A DNA stretch of 17,303 nt, taken from assembly GCA_003552785.1 (NCBI GenBank), contig PUOQ01000099.1:1-17303 (forward strand). Direction: 5' to 3'. This document shows, one piece after another, positions 7,446-14,823 of the stretch. The position numbers and the translations under genes were made by a program. Every line of letters starts with the position of its first letter. The stretch's first letter is position 1. The notes below the pieces were generated by a model. The model saw only the letters and a list, made by a program, of their open reading frames with translations, searched no databases and was not told the DNA's origin. The DNA comes from Dehalococcoidia bacterium. Lineage in GTDB: Bacteria > Chloroflexota > Dehalococcoidia > Dehalococcoidales > CSSed11-197.

Positions 7446-7492
7446 GCCCCCGGCAGGGGATGATTCCTGACCCATAAACCTGATTGGTTCTT

Positions 7493-7525
7493 TTGACACA
7501 TGCGAAATTATTGTGTTAATATAAA
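7493..7525 (+). promoter_or_regulatory. promoter and possible GlnR-type direct repeats of the glt/his operon
   Basis: A consensus -35, TTGACA (7493-7498), is followed 18 bases later by TAATAT (7517-7522). TATAAA at 7520-7525 is an alternative -10. The same stretch can be read as units 11 bp apart: TTGAC (7493), GAAAT (7504) and GTTAA (7515). These are each one base off the GTnAC / GAAAC units of the actinobacterial GlnR box, and they share the exact phase seen upstream of amtB. In that reading TATAAA begins 11 bases after GAAAT, similar to the 10 bases at amtB. The two readings are not exclusive. The promoter is probable; the regulator site is tentative. Confidence 0.5.
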
Positions 7526-7551
7526 AATACGGTAAACGTTTGCCGTATTTT
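7524..7551. promoter_or_regulatory. 28-bp near-perfect palindrome, candidate operator or 5'-leader hairpin
   Basis: The left arm AAAATACGGTAAA (7524-7536), a central CG, and the right arm TTTGCCGTATTTT (7539-7551) form an inverted repeat with one mismatch, which becomes a G-U pair in RNA. It overlaps or immediately follows the predicted -10, where a repressor would block initiation, and ends 16 bases before the ferredoxin-like gene. The core AAACGTTT around a central CG resembles operators of the LacI/PurR family, but no such regulator is encoded here. An RNA hairpin in the leader is the alternative. Confidence 0.55.
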
Positions 7552-7567
7552 ACAGAAGAGGTGATTT

Positions 7568-8026
7568 ATGGCCAGGGTTTATGTTAAAGAGCAGGTGTGC
7601 ATCGGGTGCAGGCTCTGTGAGGTTTACTGCCAGTTGAGCCACTCCGGTCATAAAGAGCTGGTAAAAGCCTTTAGAGGCCCCAACATACCCGTGCCCCGGC
7701 TCAGAGTCGAGGTGGATAAGCATGTTTCCTTTTCAGTGCGCTGTCAGAATTGTGAAGATGCGCCATGCGTTCATGCCTGTATTACCGGTGCCCTCAGCCG
7801 AAACAGCGAAAGTGGCCAGGTTATTTGTGAAGAAGAACGTTGTGTAGGCTGCTGGACTTGCACCCTGGTCTGTCCTTATGGAGCCATACGTCAGAATCAG
7901 GCTGAGAAACGCATGGCCAAGTGTGATTTATGCCCTGAAGAAGAAATACCTGCCTGTGTAGCCAATTGCCCCAATGAAGCCTTGATATTTGCTGCAGACG
8001 AAGAACAGGTGGTTCCCGAGCCATGA
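7568..8026 (+). CDS. four-cluster [4Fe-4S] ferredoxin-like electron-transfer subunit
   Basis: Small iron-sulfur protein of the HycB/DmsB-like polyferredoxin type, 152 residues, cytoplasmic (no signal or membrane segment). Sixteen cysteines form four complete quartets: C11/C14/C17/C21, C59/C62/C67/C71, C92/C95/C98/C102 and C119/C122/C130/C134. That predicts four [4Fe-4S] clusters in a row. C87 is extra. An AGAGGTG site precedes ATG at 7568. It is the first gene of the operon, and its stop overlaps the hisH start (ATGA). With an FAD/NAD(P) oxidoreductase and an Fe-S/FMN glutamate synthase subunit downstream, its likely job is to carry electrons into the glutamate synthase reaction. That partner assignment is inferred from gene order alone. 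Confidence 0.88.
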   Translation: MARVYVKEQVCIGCRLCEVYCQLSHSGHKELVKAFRGPNIPVPRLRVEVDKHVSFSVRCQNCEDAPCVHACITGALSRNSESGQVICEEERCVGCWTCTLVCPYGAIRQNQAEKRMAKCDLCPEEEIPACVANCPNEALIFAADEEQVVPEP

Positions 8027-8640
8027 TCGCCATAATTGATTATGGAGCCGGCAATTTACGAAGCGTTGCTAACGCCGTCCGCCTGCTGGGATATACCCCG
8101 GAGATTACCGGCAATCCACAGCAAATACAAAACGCCCGGGTGGTTATATTTCCAGGTGTGGGCGCTGCCCGTGACACCATGCATAATTTATCCCGTACCG
8201 GGCTGGATAAAACCATAATCCATCTCGCAGAACAAAACCGGCCAATGCTTGCCATCTGTGTTGGTATGCAGGTACTTTTTACTTCCTCGGAGGAAGATGG
8301 CGGGCTGGAATGCCTGGATATTATACCCGGTACCGTCAGGCGTTTTAGGGAAGGCTTTAAGACGCCGCATATGGGCTGGAATCAGGTGTATTCGACTTCA
8401 CCCTACCGTTTCTTCAAGGGTATTACAGACGGCTCTGATTTTTATTTTGTGCACAGTTATTATGCCATGCCCAGGGATACCTCGGTTATTGTCGGTAAGA
8501 CCTGGTATGGGGTTGATTTTCCTTCTATTATAGCCAGAGGCAATCTGGTGGCAACACAGTTTCATCCTGAAAAAAGCGGGCCAGCCGGGCTTAAGTTGTA
8601 TCGTAACTTTCTCCAGCTGGCACTGGAAAGTGCAGGTTAA
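8023..8640 (+). CDS. hisH: imidazole glycerol phosphate synthase glutaminase subunit HisH
   Basis: Glutaminase half of the HisHF enzyme, which makes imidazole glycerol phosphate and AICAR in histidine biosynthesis; it hydrolyses glutamine and passes ammonia to HisF. At 205 residues it has the full class-I triad: nucleophile C79 in LAICVGMQ, and H181 and E183 in QFHPEKS. The oxyanion segment is FPGVGAA. The characteristic PHMGWNQV and FYFVHSYY are present. Most HisH proteins have ICLGMQ, so ICVGMQ is a small variation. The start ATG overlaps the stop of the ferredoxin-like gene by four bases, and the FAD oxidoreductase begins two bases after the stop. It is therefore firmly inside the glutamate synthase operon, with its partner hisF about 2.4 kb away. 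Confidence 0.94.
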   Translation: MIAIIDYGAGNLRSVANAVRLLGYTPEITGNPQQIQNARVVIFPGVGAARDTMHNLSRTGLDKTIIHLAEQNRPMLAICVGMQVLFTSSEEDGGLECLDIIPGTVRRFREGFKTPHMGWNQVYSTSPYRFFKGITDGSDFYFVHSYYAMPRDTSVIVGKTWYGVDFPSIIARGNLVATQFHPEKSGPAGLKLYRNFLQLALESAG

Positions 8641-8642
8641 CT

Positions 8643-9926
8643 ATGGAAAAAGTAAAATACCTTGTTATTGGTAATTCGGCGGCAGCGATTGGCGCACTGG
8701 AGGCTATACGCGAGGTCGATAAAGAAGGCAGCATTTTAATCTTGAGCGATGAGCCGTATCATGTATATTCCCGCCCACTTATCAGTGAACATCTGGCCTA
8801 TCACCGGCCTTTGGAAAAAATGCTCTATCGTGACACTGGTTATTACCAGCGTAATAATATTAATAAGAGGCTGGGTGTATCAGTTACCGGCATAGATCCT
8901 GTTGCAAAGACAGCCACACTGGATGGTGAGGGCACACTTAAATGGGAGAAACTCTTGCTGGCAACCGGTGGGGCGCCCATTTTGCCACCTTTGAAAGGCA
9001 TGGAAAAAGAAGGGGTATTTACTTTCACCCGGCTTGATGATGCTAAATCCATAGATGATTATCTTGACAGTAACACTGTTACCAGTGCCGTTGTTGTCGG
9101 CGGCGGGCTGATCGGCGTAAGTGTTACCGAGGCTCTTGTAAAAAGGGAAGTGCCCGTAACTGTGGTTGAAATGAAAGACAGGCTTTTAAACACTATTCTG
9201 GACGGTGACAGTTCGGCTGTTGTGGAGTCGACCCTGAGGCGGGCGGGCGTATCTCTTGAGACAGGGCGCACCGTGGTGTCCATCAATAAAGACAGGGCTG
9301 CTCCAGGCAAGGCAGGCAGCATTACCCTGGATGATGGCAGGCGCTTGTTTTGCCAGCTGGTTATTCTGGCCATCGGGGTTAAGCCCCGAATTGAGCTTGT
9401 CGAAGGTGCCGGAATCGAAGTGGACCGGGGGATATGTGTTGACCGGCATATGCAAACATCTGTAAAGGATATTTATGCAGCCGGAGATGCGGCTCAGGCT
9501 TATGATTGTATATATTGCCAGAACAGAGTGGTTCCTATATGGCCCAACGCTTATTCCGGTGGCCGGGTAGCCGGCCTGAATATGGCCGGGGTCAAGAGTC
9601 AGTATGATAATGCTACGGTGATGAATTCACTGAAGTATTTTGGCCTGGCCATGACCAGTATAGGTATCGTGGCTCCTGCTGAGGAAGGCTATGAAGTAAT
9701 CTGCTGGCATGACAGCCATTTCTATCGCAAGATAGTTTTAAAGGACGGTCAGGTGGTGGGCATGGTGTTTACCGGTGATGTTGAATACAGCGGTGTTATT
9801 TTTTCTCTGATGAAAGATAAAGTGGACGTGAGCCCTTTTAAGGAAAAGCTCGTTTCCCCAGATTTTAACCTGGCCTGCCTCCCGGAGGATATACGCCGGG
9901 AAAAATTGTCCAGGATTAGTTTGTAA
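8643..9926 (+). CDS. FAD-dependent pyridine nucleotide oxidoreductase (NirB/rubredoxin-reductase-like)
   Basis: Flavoprotein of 427 residues with the two-dinucleotide-binding-domain fold. The N-terminal FAD motif is VIGNSAAAIGALEAIR (G10 to G17). The NAD(P)-binding motif is VVVGGGLIGVSVTEAL near residue 150. The second FAD motif is DIYAAGDAAQ with D282. No redox-active CxxC or CxxxxC disulfide is seen, so it is not a thioredoxin- or lipoamide-type enzyme. It most resembles nitrite-reductase NirB N-terminal and rubredoxin/ferredoxin reductase proteins. In this operon it sits between hisH and the glutaminase subunit of glutamate synthase. No classical GltD is present, so it is the likely entry point for NAD(P)H electrons, passed by the ferredoxin-like subunit. 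The donor (NADH or NADPH) and the partner are inferred. Confidence 0.85.
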   Translation: MEKVKYLVIGNSAAAIGALEAIREVDKEGSILILSDEPYHVYSRPLISEHLAYHRPLEKMLYRDTGYYQRNNINKRLGVSVTGIDPVAKTATLDGEGTLKWEKLLLATGGAPILPPLKGMEKEGVFTFTRLDDAKSIDDYLDSNTVTSAVVVGGGLIGVSVTEALVKREVPVTVVEMKDRLLNTILDGDSSAVVESTLRRAGVSLETGRTVVSINKDRAAPGKAGSITLDDGRRLFCQLVILAIGVKPRIELVEGAGIEVDRGICVDRHMQTSVKDIYAAGDAAQAYDCIYCQNRVVPIWPNAYSGGRVAGLNMAGVKSQYDNATVMNSLKYFGLAMTSIGIVAPAEEGYEVICWHDSHFYRKIVLKDGQVVGMVFTGDVEYSGVIFSLMKDKVDVSPFKEKLVSPDFNLACLPEDIRREKLSRISL

Positions 9927-9936
9927 AGGTGGAAGT

Positions 9937-11088
9937 ATGAAGGATCTAGCAAGAGTCAATAATCCGTATAATGAAGGCAAGGTGATTGATGCATGCTCAA
10001 TTTTCGGGGTGATGGATACATCCGGAAAACGCTTTGATGGCAGTAAAATTACAACGGCCATCGGCAATATGCACTTGCGGGGTAACGGGCTGGGTGGTGG
10101 ACTGGCAGCTTACGGGATCTATCCTGAATATGAAGATTGTTACGCCTTTCATATAATGTTTCTCTCATCTAAAGGCAGGCAGGAGACCGAAGCCTTCCTT
10201 AAAGATCATTTTTACGTGGTTTACGCCGAAGAAATACCCGTCCGGCAGTTGCCCGAAATAATAAACCCGCCGGTGGTATGGCGTTATTTTTTACGCGTTG
10301 GCGCAGAAAAAAGCAGTGAAGAAAACGAGACAGATTTTGTTGTAGACAAGGTAATGACGATTAATACCCGTCTGAGCGACAGTTATGTGTTTTCCAGTGG
10401 TAAAAACATGGGAGTCTTTAAAGGCGTCGGCTACCCTGAAACTATCAGCCGCTATTTCCGGCTGGAGGAATACGAAGGCTATCTGTGGACAGCGCACGGG
10501 AGGTTTCCGACCAATACTCATGCCTGGTGGGGAGGGGCTCATCCCTTTTCCATTCTGGACTGGACCGTGGTGCACAATGGTGAAATTTCTTCTTATGGCA
10601 TCAACAGTCGTTACCTGGAGCAGTTCGGTTATAACTGTACCATGCAGACCGACACCGAGGTAATAGCTTACGGAGTCGATCTTCTGGTCCGGCGTCACGG
10701 GTTGCCGGTCGAGACGGCTGCCCGGGTATTTGCTCCGCCTTTCTGGGATGATATTGAACGCAGTCCCGGAGGCCGTAAAGAACTTTTCATGGCCTTGAGG
10801 CAGGTTTACTCTTCCATGATGCTAAACGGGCCGTTTACCATCATAATTGCACATGAAGGGGAGATGATCGGCCTTACCGACAGGGTTCGCCTACGCCCGT
10901 TAATCGTAGGTGTCAGGGGCAGCGAACTTTATCTTTCATCCGAAGAAGCATCGATTCGGCTGATATGCCCTGATCTTGAAGCTTCCTGGATACCCATGGG
11001 GGGCGAACCCATAATCGCCCGGCTGGGTGAGAAACCGGTAGTTAAAAAGAAGTCTGTATGTCCTGGTGGAGTGATGAAAAGTGCTTAA
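9937..11088 (+). CDS. glutamate synthase glutaminase subunit (class-II glutamine amidotransferase)
   Basis: Free-standing equivalent of the N-terminal glutaminase domain of GltB; it releases ammonia from glutamine for 2-oxoglutarate amination. The likely N-terminal nucleophile is C20 in DACSIFGVMD, so about 19 residues should be removed as a propeptide to expose it. Further class-II motifs are MHLRGNGLGGG, TAHGRFPTNT with the substrate arginine, VHNGEISSYG (N and G of the oxyanion hole) and QTDTEVIAYG. Length is 383 residues, compatible with the approximately 370-residue archaeal-type subunit. AAGGTGG precedes the ATG. Its last eight bases overlap the GTG start of hisF. The catalytic centre looks intact. 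Confidence 0.9.
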   Translation: MKDLARVNNPYNEGKVIDACSIFGVMDTSGKRFDGSKITTAIGNMHLRGNGLGGGLAAYGIYPEYEDCYAFHIMFLSSKGRQETEAFLKDHFYVVYAEEIPVRQLPEIINPPVVWRYFLRVGAEKSSEENETDFVVDKVMTINTRLSDSYVFSSGKNMGVFKGVGYPETISRYFRLEEYEGYLWTAHGRFPTNTHAWWGGAHPFSILDWTVVHNGEISSYGINSRYLEQFGYNCTMQTDTEVIAYGVDLLVRRHGLPVETAARVFAPPFWDDIERSPGGRKELFMALRQVYSSMMLNGPFTIIIAHEGEMIGLTDRVRLRPLIVGVRGSELYLSSEEASIRLICPDLEASWIPMGGEPIIARLGEKPVVKKKSVCPGGVMKSA

Positions 11089-11842
11089 CAAGCGTATTAT
11101 TCCCTGTCTGGACGTAATGAATGGGCAGGTGTTCAAGGGCCGGAGCTTTGTTGATTTAAGGAAGGCCGGAGACCCTGTAGCACTTTCCGCCCGTTACTAC
11201 CTCGCGGGTGCCGATGAACTGGTTTTTCTGGATATTTCGGCCACTAGCGAAGGTAGAGGTACTATGGCTGAAGTGGTCGAAAAGGTGGCAGATGAAGTAT
11301 TTATACCGCTCACCGTGGGGGGAGGCATACGCAGCACCGGGGATATGCACCGCATGCTTTGTGCCGGAGCAGATAAGGTTTCGATTAATTCAGCAGCGGT
11401 GAAAAACCCGGAACTAATCAGCCTGGGGGCTGAAAAGTTCGGCAGCCAGTGCATAGTTATAGCTATTGATGCCCGGCAAAGGCCGGGAGAAGGGCGATGG
11501 GATGTGTATATAAACAGTGGCAGAGAGCCTGCCGGGCTTGATGCTTTGGAGTGGGCCCAAAAGGCGGTGGAACTGGGGGCGGGTGAAGTGTTGCTTACCA
11601 GTATGGACGCCGACGGGCACCGTGCCGGTTACGATATCGAGCTTACCAGGATAGTCTCGGAAAATGTTTCGGTTCCTGTGATTGCCAGTGGAGGCGCCGG
11701 TTCGCCCGAAGACCTTTTCCAGGCTCTGGATAAGGGAAAAGCCGATGCTGTACTGGCAGCAAGCATATTTCATTACGGTGAATACACCATAACCGATATT
11801 AAGAGTTACCTGGCCGGTAAAGGCGTGCCGGTGAGGCTGTAA
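11081..11842 (+). CDS. hisF: imidazole glycerol phosphate synthase cyclase subunit HisF
   Basis: TIM-barrel cyclase partner of HisH, 253 residues. Catalytic aspartates are at the textbook positions D11 (IIPCLDV) and D130 (IAIDARQ). The phosphate-binding segments VGGGIRS, ADKVSINSAAV and IASGGAGSPED are present, and the C-terminus LAASIFHYGEYTI is normal. The start is GTG at 11081, with GGAG at 11068-11071, overlapping the glutaminase-subunit gene by eight bases, which implies translational coupling. Oddities: the loop after strand 6 reads SMDADGH (D176 to H180) where most HisF have SMDRDGT, and the early loop reads DVMNGQVFKG in place of DVKDGRVVKG. These may be lineage variation. The key catalytic residues remain, so I expect a working HisF. 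Confidence 0.93.
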   Translation: MLNKRIIPCLDVMNGQVFKGRSFVDLRKAGDPVALSARYYLAGADELVFLDISATSEGRGTMAEVVEKVADEVFIPLTVGGGIRSTGDMHRMLCAGADKVSINSAAVKNPELISLGAEKFGSQCIVIAIDARQRPGEGRWDVYINSGREPAGLDALEWAQKAVELGAGEVLLTSMDADGHRAGYDIELTRIVSENVSVPVIASGGAGSPEDLFQALDKGKADAVLAASIFHYGEYTITDIKSYLAGKGVPVRL

Positions 11843-11858
11843 GGAAGGAAGGACGCCA

Positions 11859-13361
11859 ATGAAAAGTTATTTGCCAACCAAGTTTATTATTGAGCGCGAC
11901 AGGGAGCAATGTATTTCCTGCCAGGTATGTATAAACCAGTGTACATGTCAGGCTCACTATTTTGATAGCCAGGATAATGAAGTTTATGCACGGCCGGAAA
12001 AATGTGTCAGCTGTCATCGCTGTGTGGTTTTTTGCCCGACTGGTGCTTTGCGCGTACGACGCAATACTTCCGAGTATCGAGACAACTACAACTGGAGGCC
12101 CGAAATTGTAGATGACATAACGAAACAGGCTGAATCCGGCGGGGTATTGCTAACCGGTATGGGAAATGATAAACCTTACAAGATTTACTGGGATCATTTG
12201 CTTCTTAATGCCAGCCAGGTAACAAATCCTTCTATAGATCCTTTGCGGGAGCCGATGGAGCTGGCAACCTATCTCGGGCAAAAGCCGGACAGCGTTCAGG
12301 TCGGGCCGGACAATACCCTTGCAAAAAATCTGCCGCCGCAACTGAAGCTGGATGTACCGGTAATGTTCTCTGCAATGTCATATGGTGCTGTAAGTCTAAA
12401 TGTGCAGCATTCACTGGCACGTGCGGCGGCTGAATCCGGAACCTACTGGAATACAGGGGAAGGGGGCCTTCACCATTCTCTTTATGATTATGCCGAAAGC
12501 ACCATTGTGCAAGTAGCTTCCGGTCGTTTTGGTGTTTTTGCCGATTACCTGAATGCCGGAGCTGCGGTCGAAATAAAAATCGGCCAGGGAGCCAAGCCCG
12601 GTATCGGAGGCCATTTACCTGGCGAAAAGGTCAGTGCCGATGTTTCTCTTACGCGCATGATTCCTGAAGGCACCGATGCTATTTCGCCGGCGCCGCACCA
12701 TGATATTTATTCCATAGAAGACCTGGCCCAGCTCATCTGGGCCCTGAAAGAAGCCACCAATTATACCCGGCCGATTTCGGTCAAAATTGCTGCAGTTCAT
12801 AATGCATCAGCCATTGCCAGTGGTATGGTGAGGGCGGGTGCTGACATTGTGGTTATTGATGGTCTTCGCGGTTCTACCGGTGCAGCACCCAAGGTTATAC
12901 GCGACAGCGTCGGGATCCCCATTGAGCTGGCGCTGGCCAGTGTTGATAGCCGCCTGCGCCAGGAAGGTATTCGCAACCGGGCGTCGCTGGTTATCGCCGG
13001 TGGCATTCGCAACAGTTCTGATGTTGCCAAGGCGATAGCCCTGGGGGCGGATGCTGTTTATATCGGCACAGCCGCTCTTGTGGCGCTGGGTTGCCATGTA
13101 TGCCAGCAATGTCATACCGGTAAATGCTCCTGGGGTATATGTACCACCGATCCAGGATATACCAGGCGGATAAACCCGGAAATCGGCGCCCGGCGTTTAA
13201 ATAATCTTTTAAGAGGCTGGTCTCTTGAAATAAAAGACATGCTGGGCGGGCTGGGCGTAAATGCCCTTGAGAGCCTGCGGGGCAACCGGTTGCATCTCCG
13301 GGGAGTATCGCTTACAGACAGTGAGCTGGAAATCTTAGGTGTCAGGATGGCCGGGAGGTAA
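11859..13361 (+). CDS. gltB: glutamate synthase central/FMN subunit with N-terminal 2[4Fe-4S] ferredoxin domain
   Basis: Core synthase subunit, which forms glutamate from 2-oxoglutarate and ammonia at FMN. The N-terminal 65 residues are a ferredoxin domain with quartets C18/C21/C24/C28 and C49/C52/C55/C59, the arrangement of archaeal-type glutamate synthase. The rest is the FMN-binding barrel (FSAMSYGAVSLNVQHSLARA, GEGG, IKIGQGAKPGIGGHLPG, SVKIAAVHN, VIDGLRGSTGAAP, VIAGGIRNSSDVAKAIALGADAVYIGTAAL). C412, C418 and C423 reproduce the C-x5-C-x4-C [3Fe-4S] pattern of GltB (CHVCQQCHTGKC). Extra cysteines C415 and C428 lie next to it. It has 500 residues and a GGAAGG ribosome site. The separate glutaminase gene is upstream and the GXGXG gene starts 2 bases after the stop, so the three together rebuild one GltB. 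The symbol is applied to the synthase core only. Confidence 0.92.
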   Translation: MKSYLPTKFIIERDREQCISCQVCINQCTCQAHYFDSQDNEVYARPEKCVSCHRCVVFCPTGALRVRRNTSEYRDNYNWRPEIVDDITKQAESGGVLLTGMGNDKPYKIYWDHLLLNASQVTNPSIDPLREPMELATYLGQKPDSVQVGPDNTLAKNLPPQLKLDVPVMFSAMSYGAVSLNVQHSLARAAAESGTYWNTGEGGLHHSLYDYAESTIVQVASGRFGVFADYLNAGAAVEIKIGQGAKPGIGGHLPGEKVSADVSLTRMIPEGTDAISPAPHHDIYSIEDLAQLIWALKEATNYTRPISVKIAAVHNASAIASGMVRAGADIVVIDGLRGSTGAAPKVIRDSVGIPIELALASVDSRLRQEGIRNRASLVIAGGIRNSSDVAKAIALGADAVYIGTAALVALGCHVCQQCHTGKCSWGICTTDPGYTRRINPEIGARRLNNLLRGWSLEIKDMLGGLGVNALESLRGNRLHLRGVSLTDSELEILGVRMAGR

Positions 13362-13363
13362 TT

Positions 13364-14122
13364 ATGGAAAGCAAAGTTAGTGAAAATATAAGAATAAATG
13401 CGGCAAATATAGCCCATAAAGAGCTTAACTCGATGGTGAAGCAGGCGGTGATGCGCGGCGTAAAGCGTATCGAGCTATTCAATGTTCATGGCCAGCGGTA
13501 CATAGGTACCGATATTTTTGAACCGGTTGAAATAACTATAGAGGGAACCCCGGGTAATGACCTGGGCGCATTTATGAACGGTCAGCGCCTGCTTGTTTAT
13601 GGTAATGCCCAGGATGGCAGCGGTAACACCATGAATGGTGGCGAGATTATTATCCATGGCCATGCCGGTGATATTACCGGACTGGCAGTCCGGGGCGGAC
13701 AGATACTGGTGCGTGATGATGTTGGTTACCGTGCCGGAATTCATATGAAGGAATATAAAGAGAAAAAACCGGTGTTTATCGTCGGTGGCACCGCCCAGGA
13801 TTTTGCCGGTGAGTATATGGCCGGCGGCGTTATGGTTTTGCTTGGCCTCAACCTGGAACCGGGCAGTAAGCATAATTCACGTTATATCGGGACCGGTATG
13901 CATGGCGGTATCATATATATCCGGGGTGATTTTGAAGATTACCAGCTGGGAAAGGAAGTTGGAGTAGCCGAGCTGGATGAAGCTGACATTAAACAGCTTT
14001 CCGGGCTGGTTAATATTTATACCGGCCATTTTGGCGGAGATGCTACCAGCATTTTGAATGGCAAATTTAAAAAACTTTACCCGCGGTCTTTAAGGCCTTA
14101 CGGCCGTCTGTATGCATATTAG
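13364..14122 (+). CDS. glutamate synthase GXGXG (C-terminal beta-helix) subunit
   Basis: Free-standing equivalent of the GltB C-terminal right-handed beta-helix, a structural domain that holds the glutaminase and synthase domains together. It has 252 residues with repeating glycine-rich turns such as GTPGNDLGAFMNGQRLLVYG, NAQDGSGNTMNGGEIIIHG, GDITGLAVRGGQILVR, GTAQDFAGEYMAGG and IGTGMHGGIIYIRGDF. No catalytic residues are expected. A GGGAGGT site lies five bases before ATG, and the gene starts 2 bases after the FMN subunit. It is the last gene of the tight glt/his set. A 35-base gap without a hairpin separates it from the GlnR-like regulator, so the regulator may be in the same transcript. 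Confidence 0.9.
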   Translation: MESKVSENIRINAANIAHKELNSMVKQAVMRGVKRIELFNVHGQRYIGTDIFEPVEITIEGTPGNDLGAFMNGQRLLVYGNAQDGSGNTMNGGEIIIHGHAGDITGLAVRGGQILVRDDVGYRAGIHMKEYKEKKPVFIVGGTAQDFAGEYMAGGVMVLLGLNLEPGSKHNSRYIGTGMHGGIIYIRGDFEDYQLGKEVGVAELDEADIKQLSGLVNIYTGHFGGDATSILNGKFKKLYPRSLRPYGRLYAY

Positions 14123-14157
14123 GCGTTTCATATTTTTATATAGGGAAAGTATAAGAT

Positions 14158-14823
14158 ATGGCCAGAGTATCGATAATCACAGACTTGCATCAAACCCGGG
14201 AACTGGAGGACTGGCTGAAAAACCGGGGCTTCAAACCGCGGGTAATACACGGCAATGAAGATGTTTTAGAAAACATTGAAGTTAACGGAGCACGAATGGT
14301 TATTTTGCTGGTTTCGAATTATATTCTTGCCAACAACCTTGCCCGCATGATAAAGCAGGAGAAGCCCCAGCCGGTGCTTATGCTTGTGCCCGGTGAAAAA
14401 TTAAAAGATATTAAGTTGCCCATAGAGGCAGATGACTTCGCTGTTTACCCCGCTTTTACCGATGAGTTTTACCTGCGCTTGTGCCGGTTGCTGCCGGGAA
14501 ATGGTTATAACGGCGACAGTGATAAGATAGATTGCGGAGCTCTGGTTATTGACCCTGTCAGCTGCGAAGCACACCTGTATGGTGAACTTCTTGAACTTAC
14601 TTTCCGTGAGTATGAACTGCTCAAGTTCCTTGCTTCCAACCGTGGTCGCACCTTCACCCGCGAAGCCTTGTTGAACCGTGTCTGGGGGTATGAATATTTC
14701 GGTGGCGACCGGACGGTGGATGTTCACGTGCGGCGCCTGAGAACTAAACTGGTTGACCTGGAAAAGCCCTATATTGAAACGGTAAGAAACATCGGTTACC
14801 GTTTTCGCAAACAGGACCAGTAA
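14158..14823 (+). CDS. orphan OmpR/PhoB-family regulator with degenerate receiver, GlnR-like
   Basis: Winged-helix transcription regulator, 221 residues, with no kinase gene beside it. The C-terminal domain (about 125-221) is a clear OmpR-type DNA-binding domain: LTFREYELLKFLASNRGRTFTREALL, VWGYEYFGG, and TVDVHVRRLRTKL as the recognition helix. The N-terminal half has receiver-like length and strand pattern but lacks phosphorylation residues. The acidic pair is reduced to D9 (IITDL), the phosphoacceptor position is hydrophobic (MVILLVSN, 47-54), the conserved threonine is valine (VLMLVP) and the lysine is tyrosine (DDFAVYPAF). Actinobacterial GlnR is also an orphan OmpR-type protein with an atypical receiver, controlling amtB, glnB and gltBD. 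Position between the glutamate synthase genes and amtB-PII, plus GlnR-box-like repeats before amtB, supports a nitrogen role. That role is inferred. Confidence 0.8.
   Translation: MARVSIITDLHQTRELEDWLKNRGFKPRVIHGNEDVLENIEVNGARMVILLVSNYILANNLARMIKQEKPQPVLMLVPGEKLKDIKLPIEADDFAVYPAFTDEFYLRLCRLLPGNGYNGDSDKIDCGALVIDPVSCEAHLYGELLELTFREYELLKFLASNRGRTFTREALLNRVWGYEYFGGDRTVDVHVRRLRTKLVDLEKPYIETVRNIGYRFRKQDQ

Noticed and set aside
7447..7459. Short CCCC/GGGG hairpin after phoU as a terminator
   Set aside because: The stem is only four base pairs and is not followed by a T-run.
12807..13115. Long antisense open frames within the glutamate synthase gene and elsewhere
   Set aside because: They have no family motifs or ribosome sites and lie opposite well-supported genes.
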